From: JBQTHI01 sp052390035
GTDB lineage: Bacteria; Actinomycetota; Acidimicrobiia; Spongiisociales; ZC4RG35
DNA: 10,745 nt
Assembly: GCA_052390035.1 (NCBI GenBank)
Contig: JBQTHI010000018.1
Coordinates: 1-10,745, forward strand
Direction of reading: 5' to 3'
In this document: positions 1 through 6,371 of the stretch, piece after piece
Numbering within the stretch: position 1 is the stretch's first letter
Layout of the letters: each line of letters begins with the position of its first letter
The notes under the pieces: model-generated
What the model was told of the DNA's origin: nothing
Databases searched by the model: none
What the model saw: only the letters and a program-made list of their open reading frames with translations
Program-made: the position numbers and the translations under genes

Positions 1-1400
1 GGGCGTTGAGCCGGGGGCGTTCCCCCTCGTTGTATCTGATGCCGCTTTCCTTTGCGGCGCTTTTGGGCGGGGTGGTCACCCTGATCGGCACGTCCACCAA
101 TGTGGTGATCTCGGGCCTCTTGGAGGCCTCGGGTGAACCCGGTCTGGGCTTTTTTGAGATCACCATGGTCGGCCTTCCGGTGGCGGTGATCGGAACGTTC
201 ATGCTGATCGGTCTAGTCCCGGTGTTGTTGCCGGTCCGGAGGTCCGTCAGCGAAGAGGTGGAGGAGGCAACCCGGCACTTCGTCATAGACATGGTGGTTG
301 ACTCGCAGGGCCCACTCGAGGGAAAGACGGTGGAAGGGGCAGGACTGCGGAGCTTGACCGGCGTCTTCCTGGCGACCCTGGAACGGGATAACGATCTCAT
401 CGCACCGGTGACGCCTGAGACCGTGCTTCGGAGCGGCGACCGTCTGCGATTTGTGGGCAGGGCGGACCAGGTGGTCGATCTTCAAACCATTCGAGGGCTC
501 TCCTCGGCCGAAGCCGGTCAGATGGTGCATCTAGTCGGTAACACCACGCGCTACTTCGAGGTGGTGATCGGCGCCGAATCAACTCTGGTCGGCGAGACCC
601 TGCGGGAGGCGGGTTTCCGGAGCCGGTACCAGGCTGCGGTGCTGGCCATTCACCGGGCCGGGCACCTGGTTGACGCCAAACTGGGGGAGGTGCCGCTGCG
701 GGTGGGCGACACCTTGCTGCTCGTGGCCGACTCCGGTTTTCGCGATCGGTGGCGAGACCGCAACGACTTCCTGCTCGTCTCACCGATGTCAGCCAAACCC
801 CCGGCCGCCACCAAGCGGGCCTGGCTGGTTGGAGCGCTCACGCTCGGCATCGTCCTCACGGCTTCGCTGGAGCTCCTGCCGATCCTCAACGCCAGCCTGT
901 TGGCGGCCGTGGCCCTGGTCGGCTTCAAGGTGCTCACCCCGGGAGAGGCAAGGGCCTCTGTCGACCTCGACGTCATCATCGTGATCGCCACCGCTTTCGG
1001 GGTGGCGGCGGCGGTGGATAGTTCCGGATTGGCCCTGGTCATCGCCAACGGACTGGTGGGCCTTTTCTCGGGCCTGGGCGCCCACGGGGTTCTCCTCGGT
1101 GTTGTACTTTCCACCGTGATCCTCACCGCTGTCGTCAACAACAATGCGGCCGCACTGCTGATGTTTCCGATCGCCATCTCGGCGGCGGCCGCCACCAACA
1201 TCGCCCCGAGGGGGTTTGCGGTGGCGATAGCGGTAGCGGCCTCGGTCGATTTCTTGACCCCGATCGGCTATCAGACCAACACCATGGTCTACGGGCCGGG
1301 CGGATACCGCTTCGGGGACTATGCACGCCTCGGCGCCCCCCTCACCGTGCTGGTGGTGATCGCCACCGTGCTGCTCGTCCCGATCGGCTGGCCGGCATAA
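1..1400 (+). CDS. SLC13/NadC-type transporter with two RCK_C domains (5' partial)
   Basis: This is the C-terminal 464 or so residues of an integral-membrane ion or anion transporter of the SLC13/DASS type with inserted TrkA-C (RCK_C) domains. The frame is open to the left edge, so the TTG at position 6 need not be the true start; relatives are near 590-610 aa, so roughly 130 residues are probably missing. Counting from position 6, a helix pair with the family signature GTSTNVV lies at residues 28-34. Two soluble regulatory RCK_C-like domains follow at about 90-160 and 180-258. The second membrane half starts near 270 and contains VVNNNAAALLMFP at about 376-388 and the GYQTNTMV motif at 421-428. 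Substrate (sulfate, dicarboxylate or other) cannot be assigned. In this family the RCK_C domains are thought to gate transport by ligand binding. It is convergent with the SLH gene and ends just before a shared hairpin. Confidence 0.88.
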   Translation, partial: ALSRGRSPSLYLMPLSFAALLGGVVTLIGTSTNVVISGLLEASGEPGLGFFEITMVGLPVAVIGTFMLIGLVPVLLPVRRSVSEEVEEATRHFVIDMVVDSQGPLEGKTVEGAGLRSLTGVFLATLERDNDLIAPVTPETVLRSGDRLRFVGRADQVVDLQTIRGLSSAEAGQMVHLVGNTTRYFEVVIGAESTLVGETLREAGFRSRYQAAVLAIHRAGHLVDAKLGEVPLRVGDTLLLVADSGFRDRWRDRNDFLLVSPMSAKPPAATKRAWLVGALTLGIVLTASLELLPILNASLLAAVALVGFKVLTPGEARASVDLDVIIVIATAFGVAAAVDSSGLALVIANGLVGLFSGLGAHGVLLGVVLSTVILTAVVNNNAAALLMFPIAISAAAATNIAPRGFAVAIAVAASVDFLTPIGYQTNTMVYGPGGYRFGDYARLGAPLTVLVVIATVLLVPIGWPA

Positions 1401-1412
1401 CACATCAACAAT

Positions 1413-1458
1413 GACGGGTTTCTGCGTAATAAACCGCTGTTTACGCAAGAAACCCGTC
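1413..1458. terminator. Bidirectional hairpin terminator between convergent genes
   Basis: GACGGGTTTCTGCGTAA (1413-1429) pairs with TTACGCAAGAAACCCGTC (1441-1458) with a single bulged base and an 11-nt loop. It starts 12 bp after the transporter stop. Its right arm runs into the TGA (1457-1459, minus) of the SLH gene, so it serves the 3' end of both transcripts. Neither side has a long U tract, so it is best read as a U-poor actinobacterial-type terminator. The structure is seen directly; the function is inferred. Confidence 0.75.
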
Positions 1459-2416
1459 AAGCTCTGACCGTCACCCAAACGGTGGTGGTCTGTTCGAGGT
1501 AGCCGTTCCAGTACCACCGTGCGGTGAGGCCGTGGGTGCCGGGGGCCAGGGTGAAGGTGGCCCGGTACGAACGTGATCTGGTCGAGCCGGCACTCGTGAT
1601 CGACAGGGCGCTCATCGACACCGAGTTTCCGTTGATGGCCAGTTCCACTCTGGTGGATCCGGAGGCAAGGGAGGCACCGGCGGTCGTGTCGTAGAAGCCT
1701 TCCCGGACTTCGAAAGTCCCCCGATAGGGAACCGTGATCGAGGCCTGGCAGACGAGCCCGTCTTTGCTGCACGACGGCCAGATTCCCTCCACCAATGGGA
1801 TCTGTGGGTAGATCCGGTCAAGCTTGAAGCCACGGGCCAGAAAAGTCGCCATCTGCTCGCGTGTTACCGGATTGGTGGGGCAGTACCGGCCCCCGCCGCA
1901 GCCGCTGGTGATGCCGGCCGCCGCCACCGCGGCGATATCGGCGGCGTGGGGGTTGCCGGCGATGTCGGAGAACGGGGTATTCGAAGACGGCGCCAGCCCC
2001 AAGGCCCTGACCAGGAAGGTGGCCATCTGGTCACGGGAAACCGGCGAGGTAGGGCAATAAAGCCCCGGTCCGCAGCCGGCGGTGATCCCGGCGGCGGCGA
2101 TGGCATTGATGTTGCTGGCGTGGATGCCGCCGATGTCGGTGAAGGGTCCGGTTGTCATGGGGGTTAGTTTCAGAGCACGGGTGAGGAAGGTGGCCATCTC
2201 GGCTCGGGTGACCGGGTTCGGAGGGCAGTAGAGGCCCGGCCCGCAGCCGGCGGTGATCCCGGCTGCGGAGATGGCGTTGATGTCCGGTTCGTGGATGCTG
2301 CCGTCGTCATCTGTGAAGCTGCCGCTGATTCCCACCGCTTGGGCCCTCGGCCCGACGGCGAAGGCTGCCACCAGGGCGGCGGGCAGCATTACTCCGAGTA
2401 GTGCTGCTTTCTTCAT
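1457..2416 (-). CDS. Exported protein with three SLH (S-layer homology) repeats
   Basis: A 319-aa secreted protein. Residues 1-27 form a Sec signal peptide (MKKAA start, hydrophobic core, cleavage expected after RAQA). Three SLH-type repeats follow at about 34-84, 92-142 and 149-199, spaced 57-58 aa, each with the R-x-(E/Q)-M-A-T-F-L core. SLH domains normally anchor proteins to secondary cell-wall polymer. Each repeat carries a CG(P/G)G(L/R)YC loop (C58/C64, C115/C121, C173/C179), a probable local disulfide. The last 115 or so residues form an unrecognised, beta-rich domain with one further Cys pair (WPSCSKDGLVC). The ATG overlaps the upstream TGA as ATGA, so translation is coupled to the 149-aa gene and this is the last gene of the operon. 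Acidimicrobiia carry many such Cys-containing SLH proteins. The ligand and the role of the C-terminal domain are unknown. Confidence 0.88.
   Translation of the reverse strand: MKKAALLGVMLPAALVAAFAVGPRAQAVGISGSFTDDDGSIHEPDINAISAAGITAGCGPGLYCPPNPVTRAEMATFLTRALKLTPMTTGPFTDIGGIHASNINAIAAAGITAGCGPGLYCPTSPVSRDQMATFLVRALGLAPSSNTPFSDIAGNPHAADIAAVAAAGITSGCGGGRYCPTNPVTREQMATFLARGFKLDRIYPQIPLVEGIWPSCSKDGLVCQASITVPYRGTFEVREGFYDTTAGASLASGSTRVELAINGNSVSMSALSITSAGSTRSRSYRATFTLAPGTHGLTARWYWNGYLEQTTTVWVTVRA
1820..2317 (-). repeat. Three tandem SLH-coding repeats
   Basis: Three in-frame units of about 174, 171 and 153 bp encode SLH repeats 1 (2144-2317), 2 (1973-2143) and 3 (1820-1972). They are similar enough at DNA level for the block around the GITAGCG coding motif to recur nearly verbatim, as at 2078-2098 and 2249-2269. 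They are protein-domain repeats, not mobile or intergenic repeats. Confidence 0.8.
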
Positions 2417-2862
2417 TCGATCACCAGCGAGCCGAGCAGTTGGTTGACCGCCGGCAGCATTTCGGCCCGGTCGACGTGGCTACCGACCACGACATAGAGG
2501 GTGAACGCTCGCCCCGCAACGGTGAAGAAACGCTGCACACCGCTCTGCAGAGGCATCGAACGCTGCAGCACCGATCGGTCGAAGTGTCCGTGGGCGATCT
2601 CTGGTGGTGCCCCCTCGGTGGCGAAGAGAGCAGTCCCCACCGCCCCGCGCCCGTATTCGAACAGCACGATCAACGCATCGGCAGCCGACATCAACTCGAC
2701 CGCCCCGCCGCCGAAGTCGCCCCGTCTAGCGGGGAGGGGAAAGCTGGCGAAATGGGCGACAACGTTTCTCACCGACCCATCTTCGTTTTGGCCGGTGGCC
2801 CCGATCGCGCCTTCCCAGCCAACCGGCAAGTCGACCGAAATCCCCTCCCCGCTGAGCCTCAT
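2413..2862 (-). CDS. Hypothetical protein of the MauE/MauA-like/MauD-like operon
   Basis: A 149-aa protein without a signal peptide, membrane segment or cysteine, so probably cytoplasmic or a soluble single domain. I do not recognise a named family. The opening (SGEGISVDLPVGWEG) and the ending (AVNQLLGSLVIE) resemble small alpha/beta domains that begin with a lipoprotein- or PsbP-like 'P-x-G-W' strand; this is a loose resemblance only. The central stretch has RGDFGGGAVELM at about 47-58 and a hydrophobic strand, RAFTLYVVVGS, near 118-128. The start is fixed by an ATGA overlap with the MauD-like gene upstream, and its own stop overlaps the SLH start in the same way. It therefore sits translationally locked between a redox protein and a surface protein. 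A role in assembly or handling of the exported products is an inference from position. Confidence 0.8.
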   Translation of the reverse strand: MRLSGEGISVDLPVGWEGAIGATGQNEDGSVRNVVAHFASFPLPARRGDFGGGAVELMSAADALIVLFEYGRGAVGTALFATEGAPPEIAHGHFDRSVLQRSMPLQSGVQRFFTVAGRAFTLYVVVGSHVDRAEMLPAVNQLLGSLVIE

Positions 2863-3542
2863 GAAGCTGGTGGCTGGTAGAGGCGGGGGTCTCCCGGTTG
2901 GATACCGGCCGCCCCCAGTTCGTCGTCGACGTCGGCGACCCGGGCCCGACCCGACGCGTGCAGCGGGTGGGAATGGTCGGAGATCGACCTGCGAATCATC
3001 TCGCCGACCCGGTCCCAGTCGTTGGCTGCCCCTTCACCCACCACGGCTCCGTTGGAGGTGTCAACCAGGGCGAAGTGGGGGGTGGCCGGCACTCTGAACT
3101 GATCCCACGCATCGGAGGACATCAGCGTGGTCACCTTGGGCGAAGCCATCCGGGCGAGGTCGGAGGGGCTCTCTTCAATGGCGTCACGGGTAACCACGAT
3201 GGGCCGAGCGCCGGCCAGAGGGAGCTCGGCGTCGAGCCCCTCCCAGAGCTGGCGGCAGGAACTGCAGGTGGTGGAGAGGAAGGCGAGGAGGGCGTAACCC
3301 CTCGATCCGGTCAGGGGAATGGTGGCGGTGGCTCCCTCCGGGGTGGGCCCGGCCAGATGGGAGAGGGGTACCGATCCGAGTCCGCCTCGCCGTGGTGCCG
3401 CCACCGGTGTTGGGTGGTCATGTTCGCCGCCGCCGAGGGCGTGAAGCTGACGGAGGATCTCGGCGTGACTGCGAAGCAGTCCGGCCACCAGCACGGCGAG
3501 CAGCACGATGACGATCCCCTCGATGACTATCAACGCTTCCAT
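2859..3542 (-). CDS. Membrane-anchored thioredoxin-fold protein, MauD/TlpA-like
   Basis: A 227-aa protein with one N-terminal transmembrane anchor (residues 4-23), a His/Pro-rich linker, then a thioredoxin-like domain facing outward. The redox motif is CSSC at 93-96 in the context FLSTTCSSCRQLW; the cis-Pro position expected of the fold is T154-P155 in VPATPHFALVD. MauD of methylamine-utilisation clusters is a protein of this type and is needed for stable MauA, presumably for disulfide formation or isomerisation. Here it lies 2 bp after a Cys-rich MauA-like gene and two genes downstream of a MauE-like gene, which supports the assignment. The C-terminal tail after residue 195 or so (ending GIQPGDPRLYQPP) goes beyond a minimal thioredoxin fold. 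A general TlpA-type thiol-disulfide protein is the alternative. The ATG at 3540-3542 has a weak AAGGA upstream. Confidence 0.83.
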   Translation of the reverse strand: MEALIVIEGIVIVLLAVLVAGLLRSHAEILRQLHALGGGEHDHPTPVAAPRRGGLGSVPLSHLAGPTPEGATATIPLTGSRGYALLAFLSTTCSSCRQLWEGLDAELPLAGARPIVVTRDAIEESPSDLARMASPKVTTLMSSDAWDQFRVPATPHFALVDTSNGAVVGEGAANDWDRVGEMIRRSISDHSHPLHASGRARVADVDDELGAAGIQPGDPRLYQPPAS

Positions 3543-3544
3543 CG

Positions 3545-4867
3545 CTACCCGCTGATCCTTCCCCAGACCACCGGCAAACCGTTGGGGTCACCGTATGAGA
3601 AGGTGCGGTCAGGGCTGCCGCCCGTGAACTGATCCTTGAGGCTCCATGCTCCTCCCGAGAAGCGCCCCACCGTGTCGACGCCGTTGCCGTTCCAATCGCC
3701 CACGATCGGCATCGCCGAGGCGTCGCCGAAGTCGAACTGGAGATCGGGCGGGCCGGCGGTGGGGTTCTGGCGAAGCATCCAGGTTGTTCCCCGAACCACC
3801 CCAACTCCGTCCACCCCGTCGCCGTTCCAGTCTCCCACCACAGGGAGGTCGCCCGGTTGGCCGAAGCTGAAGCCGAGGTCGGCGAAGCCGCCGCTATTGC
3901 GGTGGCGGAGAAGCCACTGCCCGGCGCGAAACACTCCGGGACTGTCCCAGCCTTTGCCCGTCCAGTCGCCCGCGACGGGGATGTCACCCGGTTGGCCAAA
4001 ATCGAAGATCAGATCGGGTTGGCCGGCGCCTTCGGTCCGGCGGATGTGCCAGGTGAGGGAGACGTCCCCGACCCGGCCGTGACCAGAACCCTTGACGATC
4101 GCCGCCGTGGCGATGCCCGCTCCGGTCCAGTCGGCGGCCAGCGGGATGTCACCGGGGGTGCCGAGGTCGAAGGTGTGGGTGGATGGCCCGGCGGAAAGGC
4201 CGCTACGCAGGTTCCAGGTGGGAAAGGTGACGACAGCCGGGTAGGCGTTCAGAGCCAGCCCCTGGGGGTGGAGGCACGCCGCGTCGTGGAAGCGGGTGTT
4301 GTCGTCCGAAGCGTCCACCGCCAGGCAGGTGGAGTCCCACTCCCAGGGGGCGATGCAGGTCACCACCCGGCAGATGATCGGCCCTACGCAGGCCAGATGC
4401 TGGTTGCACTGTCCGTACCGGAAGCGGACGCAGTTGACCTTGCGCAGGTTGCAGTCGTCATTGGCGCAGGCACAGATCCGGCCAACACACTCCGGTCCGC
4501 AGGTGCCCGAGCCGCCGCAGCCGCAGGGCCCGCAACTGGTGTCATGGCAGTCCATGTAGTAGCGGGGACCACCGCCGCAGTAACCCGATCCTTCCGCCCG
4601 CCACCAGCCCGAAATGATCGTGCCGGGGGGACAGGTGTTGACTCCGGTCACCGAGCAGCAGAACTCGGTGTACCCGTCCCGGCAGCGGGCGCCGCCCGGG
4701 CAGTTGCCCGGCACCACCGCGGCATAGGCGGATCCGGGACGGAGCAAATAAGTGGCGGGGGCCGATACCAAGGCCGAGCCGACCAGCGCCGCCCGGCGTA
4801 AGAATCCCCGCCGGGAGGTGTGGGTGGCCAATACCCGGCTCGCCGTGTCAACCAGGCGGGTGCTCAT
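3545..4867 (-). CDS. Tat-exported Cys-rich MauA-like protein fused to FG-GAP-like repeats
   Basis: A 440-aa exported protein. A twin-arginine signal (SRRGFL, residues 18-23, then a hydrophobic stretch to AYA at 47-49) leads into a Cys-rich domain, residues 56-198, with 22 cysteines. Its CPPGT motif (79-83), followed by GWW (87-89), YCGG and YMDCHDTSCGPCGC (about 104-117), resembles the methylamine dehydrogenase light chain, where CPPGT, SWV, the YRDCC region and CxC occur in that order. The second TTQ Trp is not evident: the later Cys-rich segment has VRFRYGQC, and the next Trps are W175 and W177 in PWEWD. Residues from about 232 to 440 hold 4-5 repeats of the F-x-x-G-x-P-G-D-x-P-V-x-G-D-W type, one with a Ca-site-like DWNGDGVD (346-353). 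The start is the ATG overlapping the MauE-like stop (ATGA); it places the Tat signal at the N-terminus. Catalytic activity is unproven. Confidence 0.82.
   Translation of the reverse strand: MSTRLVDTASRVLATHTSRRGFLRRAALVGSALVSAPATYLLRPGSAYAAVVPGNCPGGARCRDGYTEFCCSVTGVNTCPPGTIISGWWRAEGSGYCGGGPRYYMDCHDTSCGPCGCGGSGTCGPECVGRICACANDDCNLRKVNCVRFRYGQCNQHLACVGPIICRVVTCIAPWEWDSTCLAVDASDDNTRFHDAACLHPQGLALNAYPAVVTFPTWNLRSGLSAGPSTHTFDLGTPGDIPLAADWTGAGIATAAIVKGSGHGRVGDVSLTWHIRRTEGAGQPDLIFDFGQPGDIPVAGDWTGKGWDSPGVFRAGQWLLRHRNSGGFADLGFSFGQPGDLPVVGDWNGDGVDGVGVVRGTTWMLRQNPTAGPPDLQFDFGDASAMPIVGDWNGNGVDTVGRFSGGAWSLKDQFTGGSPDRTFSYGDPNGLPVVWGRISG
3548..4174 (-). repeat. FG-GAP/VCBS-like tandem repeats in the MauA-like protein
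   Basis: Residues 232-440 contain repeats starting near 233, 288, 333, 378 and 423, spaced about 45 aa (55 for the first). Each has the pattern F-D-F-G-x-P-G-D-(I/L)-P-V-x-G-D-W, then (N/T)-G-x-G-x-D and, in the middle three, a W-x-L-(R/K) strand. The last unit is cut short at the C-terminus. Such repeats form beta-propeller blades in FG-GAP proteins and often bind calcium; the fold here is inferred. Confidence 0.75.
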
Positions 4868-5364
4868 GCCGATTGGAGGCGCGCCAGCGCGGTCATCATC
4901 AGGTAGAGGCAGAAGGTCCCCACCGCCAGGAATCCCAGATAGGGAACCCCACCCAGCGGCTGATCGGCGAGGACGTCGACCAGCGAGGGCGACGAGCCCG
5001 CCCCCGCCCAAATACCGATGCCGGCGGCGGCCAGATTGATCACCAGGTGGGCGGTGGTGGGCGGGGTGTCGGCTCGCCCAAAGCAACCGCACGACTCGAT
5101 CGGGAGCCGGCGCAGGCGGGCCAGGATGACAAACCCGAGGAAGCCGATGTAGAGGCCGGCTGACAGGTAACCCCACGGGCGGCCACCGTAGAGAAGCCCG
5201 CTTCCCCCCAAAGCGAGCTCGAGCAGCGCCAGCGCATACACGGCTGTCCGCCCGGAGGGGAGGGCCGCGACGCGAAGGGCGCCGGCCGTGGGCGCGGGAT
5301 CGGTCAGCTTGGCGCCGCCGCTGAGCACGAGGAGCGCGGCGGACAAATGGAAGAGGCTTTGCAC
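4864..5364 (-). CDS. MauE/DoxX-like redox-associated membrane protein
   Basis: A 166-aa integral membrane protein with four predicted helices (about 3-17, 41-59, 66-83 and 105-121) and a fifth near 139-160. A conserved redox-type motif SCGCFG lies at 91-96, followed by the PTTAHLVINL segment typical of actinobacterial MauE/DoxX relatives. MauE works with MauD in making or exporting the disulfide-rich MauA subunit; the CGC cysteines are the likely electron-relay thiols. It is directly upstream of, and overlaps by ATGA, the MauA-like gene, with a MauD-like gene next, which strongly supports this role. The start chosen is GTG at 5362-5364, because the preceding codons run back into a hairpin and no Shine-Dalgarno is visible; an upstream CTG is possible. 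The start is therefore less certain than the family. Confidence 0.83.
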   Translation of the reverse strand: MQSLFHLSAALLVLSGGAKLTDPAPTAGALRVAALPSGRTAVYALALLELALGGSGLLYGGRPWGYLSAGLYIGFLGFVILARLRRLPIESCGCFGRADTPPTTAHLVINLAAAGIGIWAGAGSSPSLVDVLADQPLGGVPYLGFLAVGTFCLYLMMTALARLQSA

Positions 5365-5376
5365 GTGCGTCAGGCT

Positions 5377-5407
5377 AGATATCGGGGCTCGGCAAGCCCC
5401 GATATCT
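5377..5407 (-). terminator. Perfect 13-bp hairpin between DUF1996 gene and mau-like operon
   Basis: AGATATCGGGGCT (5377-5389) and AGCCCCGATATCT (5395-5407) are perfectly complementary around a 5-nt loop. The hairpin lies 26 bp after the DUF1996 stop and 12 bp before the MauE-like GTG. No U tract follows in the minus direction, so it may be a U-poor terminator, an attenuator, or an mRNA-processing or stability element separating expression of the two units. Confidence 0.6.
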
Positions 5408-5433
5408 CTGCTTGGTCCTGGTGGGCTACCGAA

Positions 5434-6318
5434 TCAGCCGGAAATCTTCCCGCACTCGGTGCCGGTCTTGATGCACCGATTGTAGAGGTCGACGAGGCGG
5501 CTATGCACCCAGCCATTCATGAAATCGCCATGGAATGTGGCGCTCGATCCCGAGGAGAGGGTCACCGTGTCGCCCCGCGGATACTGGCCATCCCAACGGA
5601 TGATCATGTGGATGAACGGCAACGACACCGGGTGGGCGGCGTCGCATCGCCACACCCCGTCCTTGGCTCGGGTCGAATAGGACATGTGCGAGCGGTGATC
5701 GGCCGAGTCGAGGTTCTTTCCGTCCCAGCAGTCGGGGAAACGTACGTTGACCTCGAGTCCCCGGGAGTTGGTGGGACAGGTCGGCGCGGTCGCCTGATGA
5801 TCCATGGTCACCCCATCGCAATCCCACCACACGATCGAAGTGCTTAGGGGTCGATCGGCCTCGACGTTGCCGGCGACCACCCGTAGCCCGGCGGGCCACA
5901 CCTGCAGGCTGTTGACCAGCTTGCCGGTGTTCCGCTGGGTGTAGTAGATGCTGGCGAGCGTCGCCTTTGCCCGAACTCCGTTGAAATAGGCAGTCGGGTG
6001 CCAGTAACCCGAGGAGTCCGGCGAGTCCGAGCAGGTGGTCGGGGTCCCGAGCAACGTGCCCGGGGTGGAGGACGGGCCGGTCTTGGTCGAGCCGTAAAAC
6101 TCGTGGTTATGACCGGCCGGAGATTGGTTCGGAAACACGATCGGGTCGAATGTGCCGTTATGAGAAGGCTTGCAAGCCACCCGGAATGACCCCACCCCGG
6201 CGCTACCTGCCCCGGCCATGGCGGGCGGTAAAACGAGGGTGGCGAGGAGAGAGATCCCCCCGATTAGGCCCCAAATGCGGCCGGCCCGGAGCCGGACGCC
6301 AAGTCCATTTCGTCGCAT
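5434..6318 (-). CDS. Secreted DUF1996-domain protein
   Basis: A 294-aa exported protein. An Arg-rich N-terminus and hydrophobic stretch (about 15-30) precede a likely signal cleavage near residue 35. The rest matches DUF1996, a domain known mainly from secreted fungal and actinobacterial proteins. Visible family blocks are FRVACKPSHNG, the GHNHEFYG motif (69-76), GYWHPTAY (104-111), VWWDCDG, VRFPDCWDG (192-200) and DHRSHMSY (207-214). The repeated conserved histidines (H70, H72, H107, H208, H211, H237) suggest a metal or catalytic site, but no activity is established that I can name. Eight cysteines (C49, C96, C167, C181, C197, C225, C282, C289) could form four disulfides. The ATG has a clear AAAGGAGTG ribosome-binding site. 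It heads the minus-strand gene group but is separated from the mau-like genes by a hairpin, so it may be a separate transcript. Confidence 0.88.
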   Translation of the reverse strand: MRRNGLGVRLRAGRIWGLIGGISLLATLVLPPAMAGAGSAGVGSFRVACKPSHNGTFDPIVFPNQSPAGHNHEFYGSTKTGPSSTPGTLLGTPTTCSDSPDSSGYWHPTAYFNGVRAKATLASIYYTQRNTGKLVNSLQVWPAGLRVVAGNVEADRPLSTSIVWWDCDGVTMDHQATAPTCPTNSRGLEVNVRFPDCWDGKNLDSADHRSHMSYSTRAKDGVWRCDAAHPVSLPFIHMIIRWDGQYPRGDTVTLSSGSSATFHGDFMNGWVHSRLVDLYNRCIKTGTECGKISG

Positions 6319-6322
6319 GGAA

Positions 6323-6331
6323 CACTCCTTT
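6323..6331 (-). promoter_or_regulatory. Strong Shine-Dalgarno of the DUF1996 gene
   Basis: Read on the minus strand, AAAGGAGTG lies 4 nt before the ATG at 6316-6318 (about 6-7 nt from the GGAG core). It fixes the start and is the best ribosome-binding site seen in the window. Confidence 0.8.
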
Positions 6332-6339
6332 CCATACGC

Positions 6340-6371
6340 CCCAAGGGGAGGCTAACCAGGATGCCCTTGGG
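6340..6371. promoter_or_regulatory. Inverted repeat spanning the transketolase SD and first start codon
   Basis: CCCAAGGG (6340-6347) is perfectly complementary to CCCTTGGG (6364-6371), with a 16-nt loop. The left arm overlaps the AAGGGGAGG Shine-Dalgarno (6343-6351), and the ATG at 6361 lies at the end of the loop. As RNA the hairpin would hide the ribosome-binding site; as DNA it could be an operator in the short divergent region. Function is inferred. Confidence 0.4.

Noticed and set aside
789..1772. A 327-codon minus-strand open frame across the transporter end, the terminator and the SLH gene.
   Set aside because: It crosses a terminator hairpin and two genes on opposite strands, and its translation is His/Arg/Asp-rich with no domain.
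1820..2317. Regular repeats that could suggest a CRISPR or other repeat array.
   Set aside because: They lie in frame inside a coding region and encode SLH domains of 51-58 aa; there are no short identical repeats with unique spacers.
3857..4801. A 314-codon plus-strand open frame across the MauA-like gene.
   Set aside because: It is antisense to a gene with clear Tat signal and domain structure; the translation is Gly/Ala/Val-rich without a family match.
4868..5176. An N-terminal extension of the MauA-like gene of about 103 codons.
   Set aside because: It would overlap the MauE-like gene almost completely and would bury the twin-arginine signal inside the protein; the ATGA-coupled ATG at 4867 is far better.
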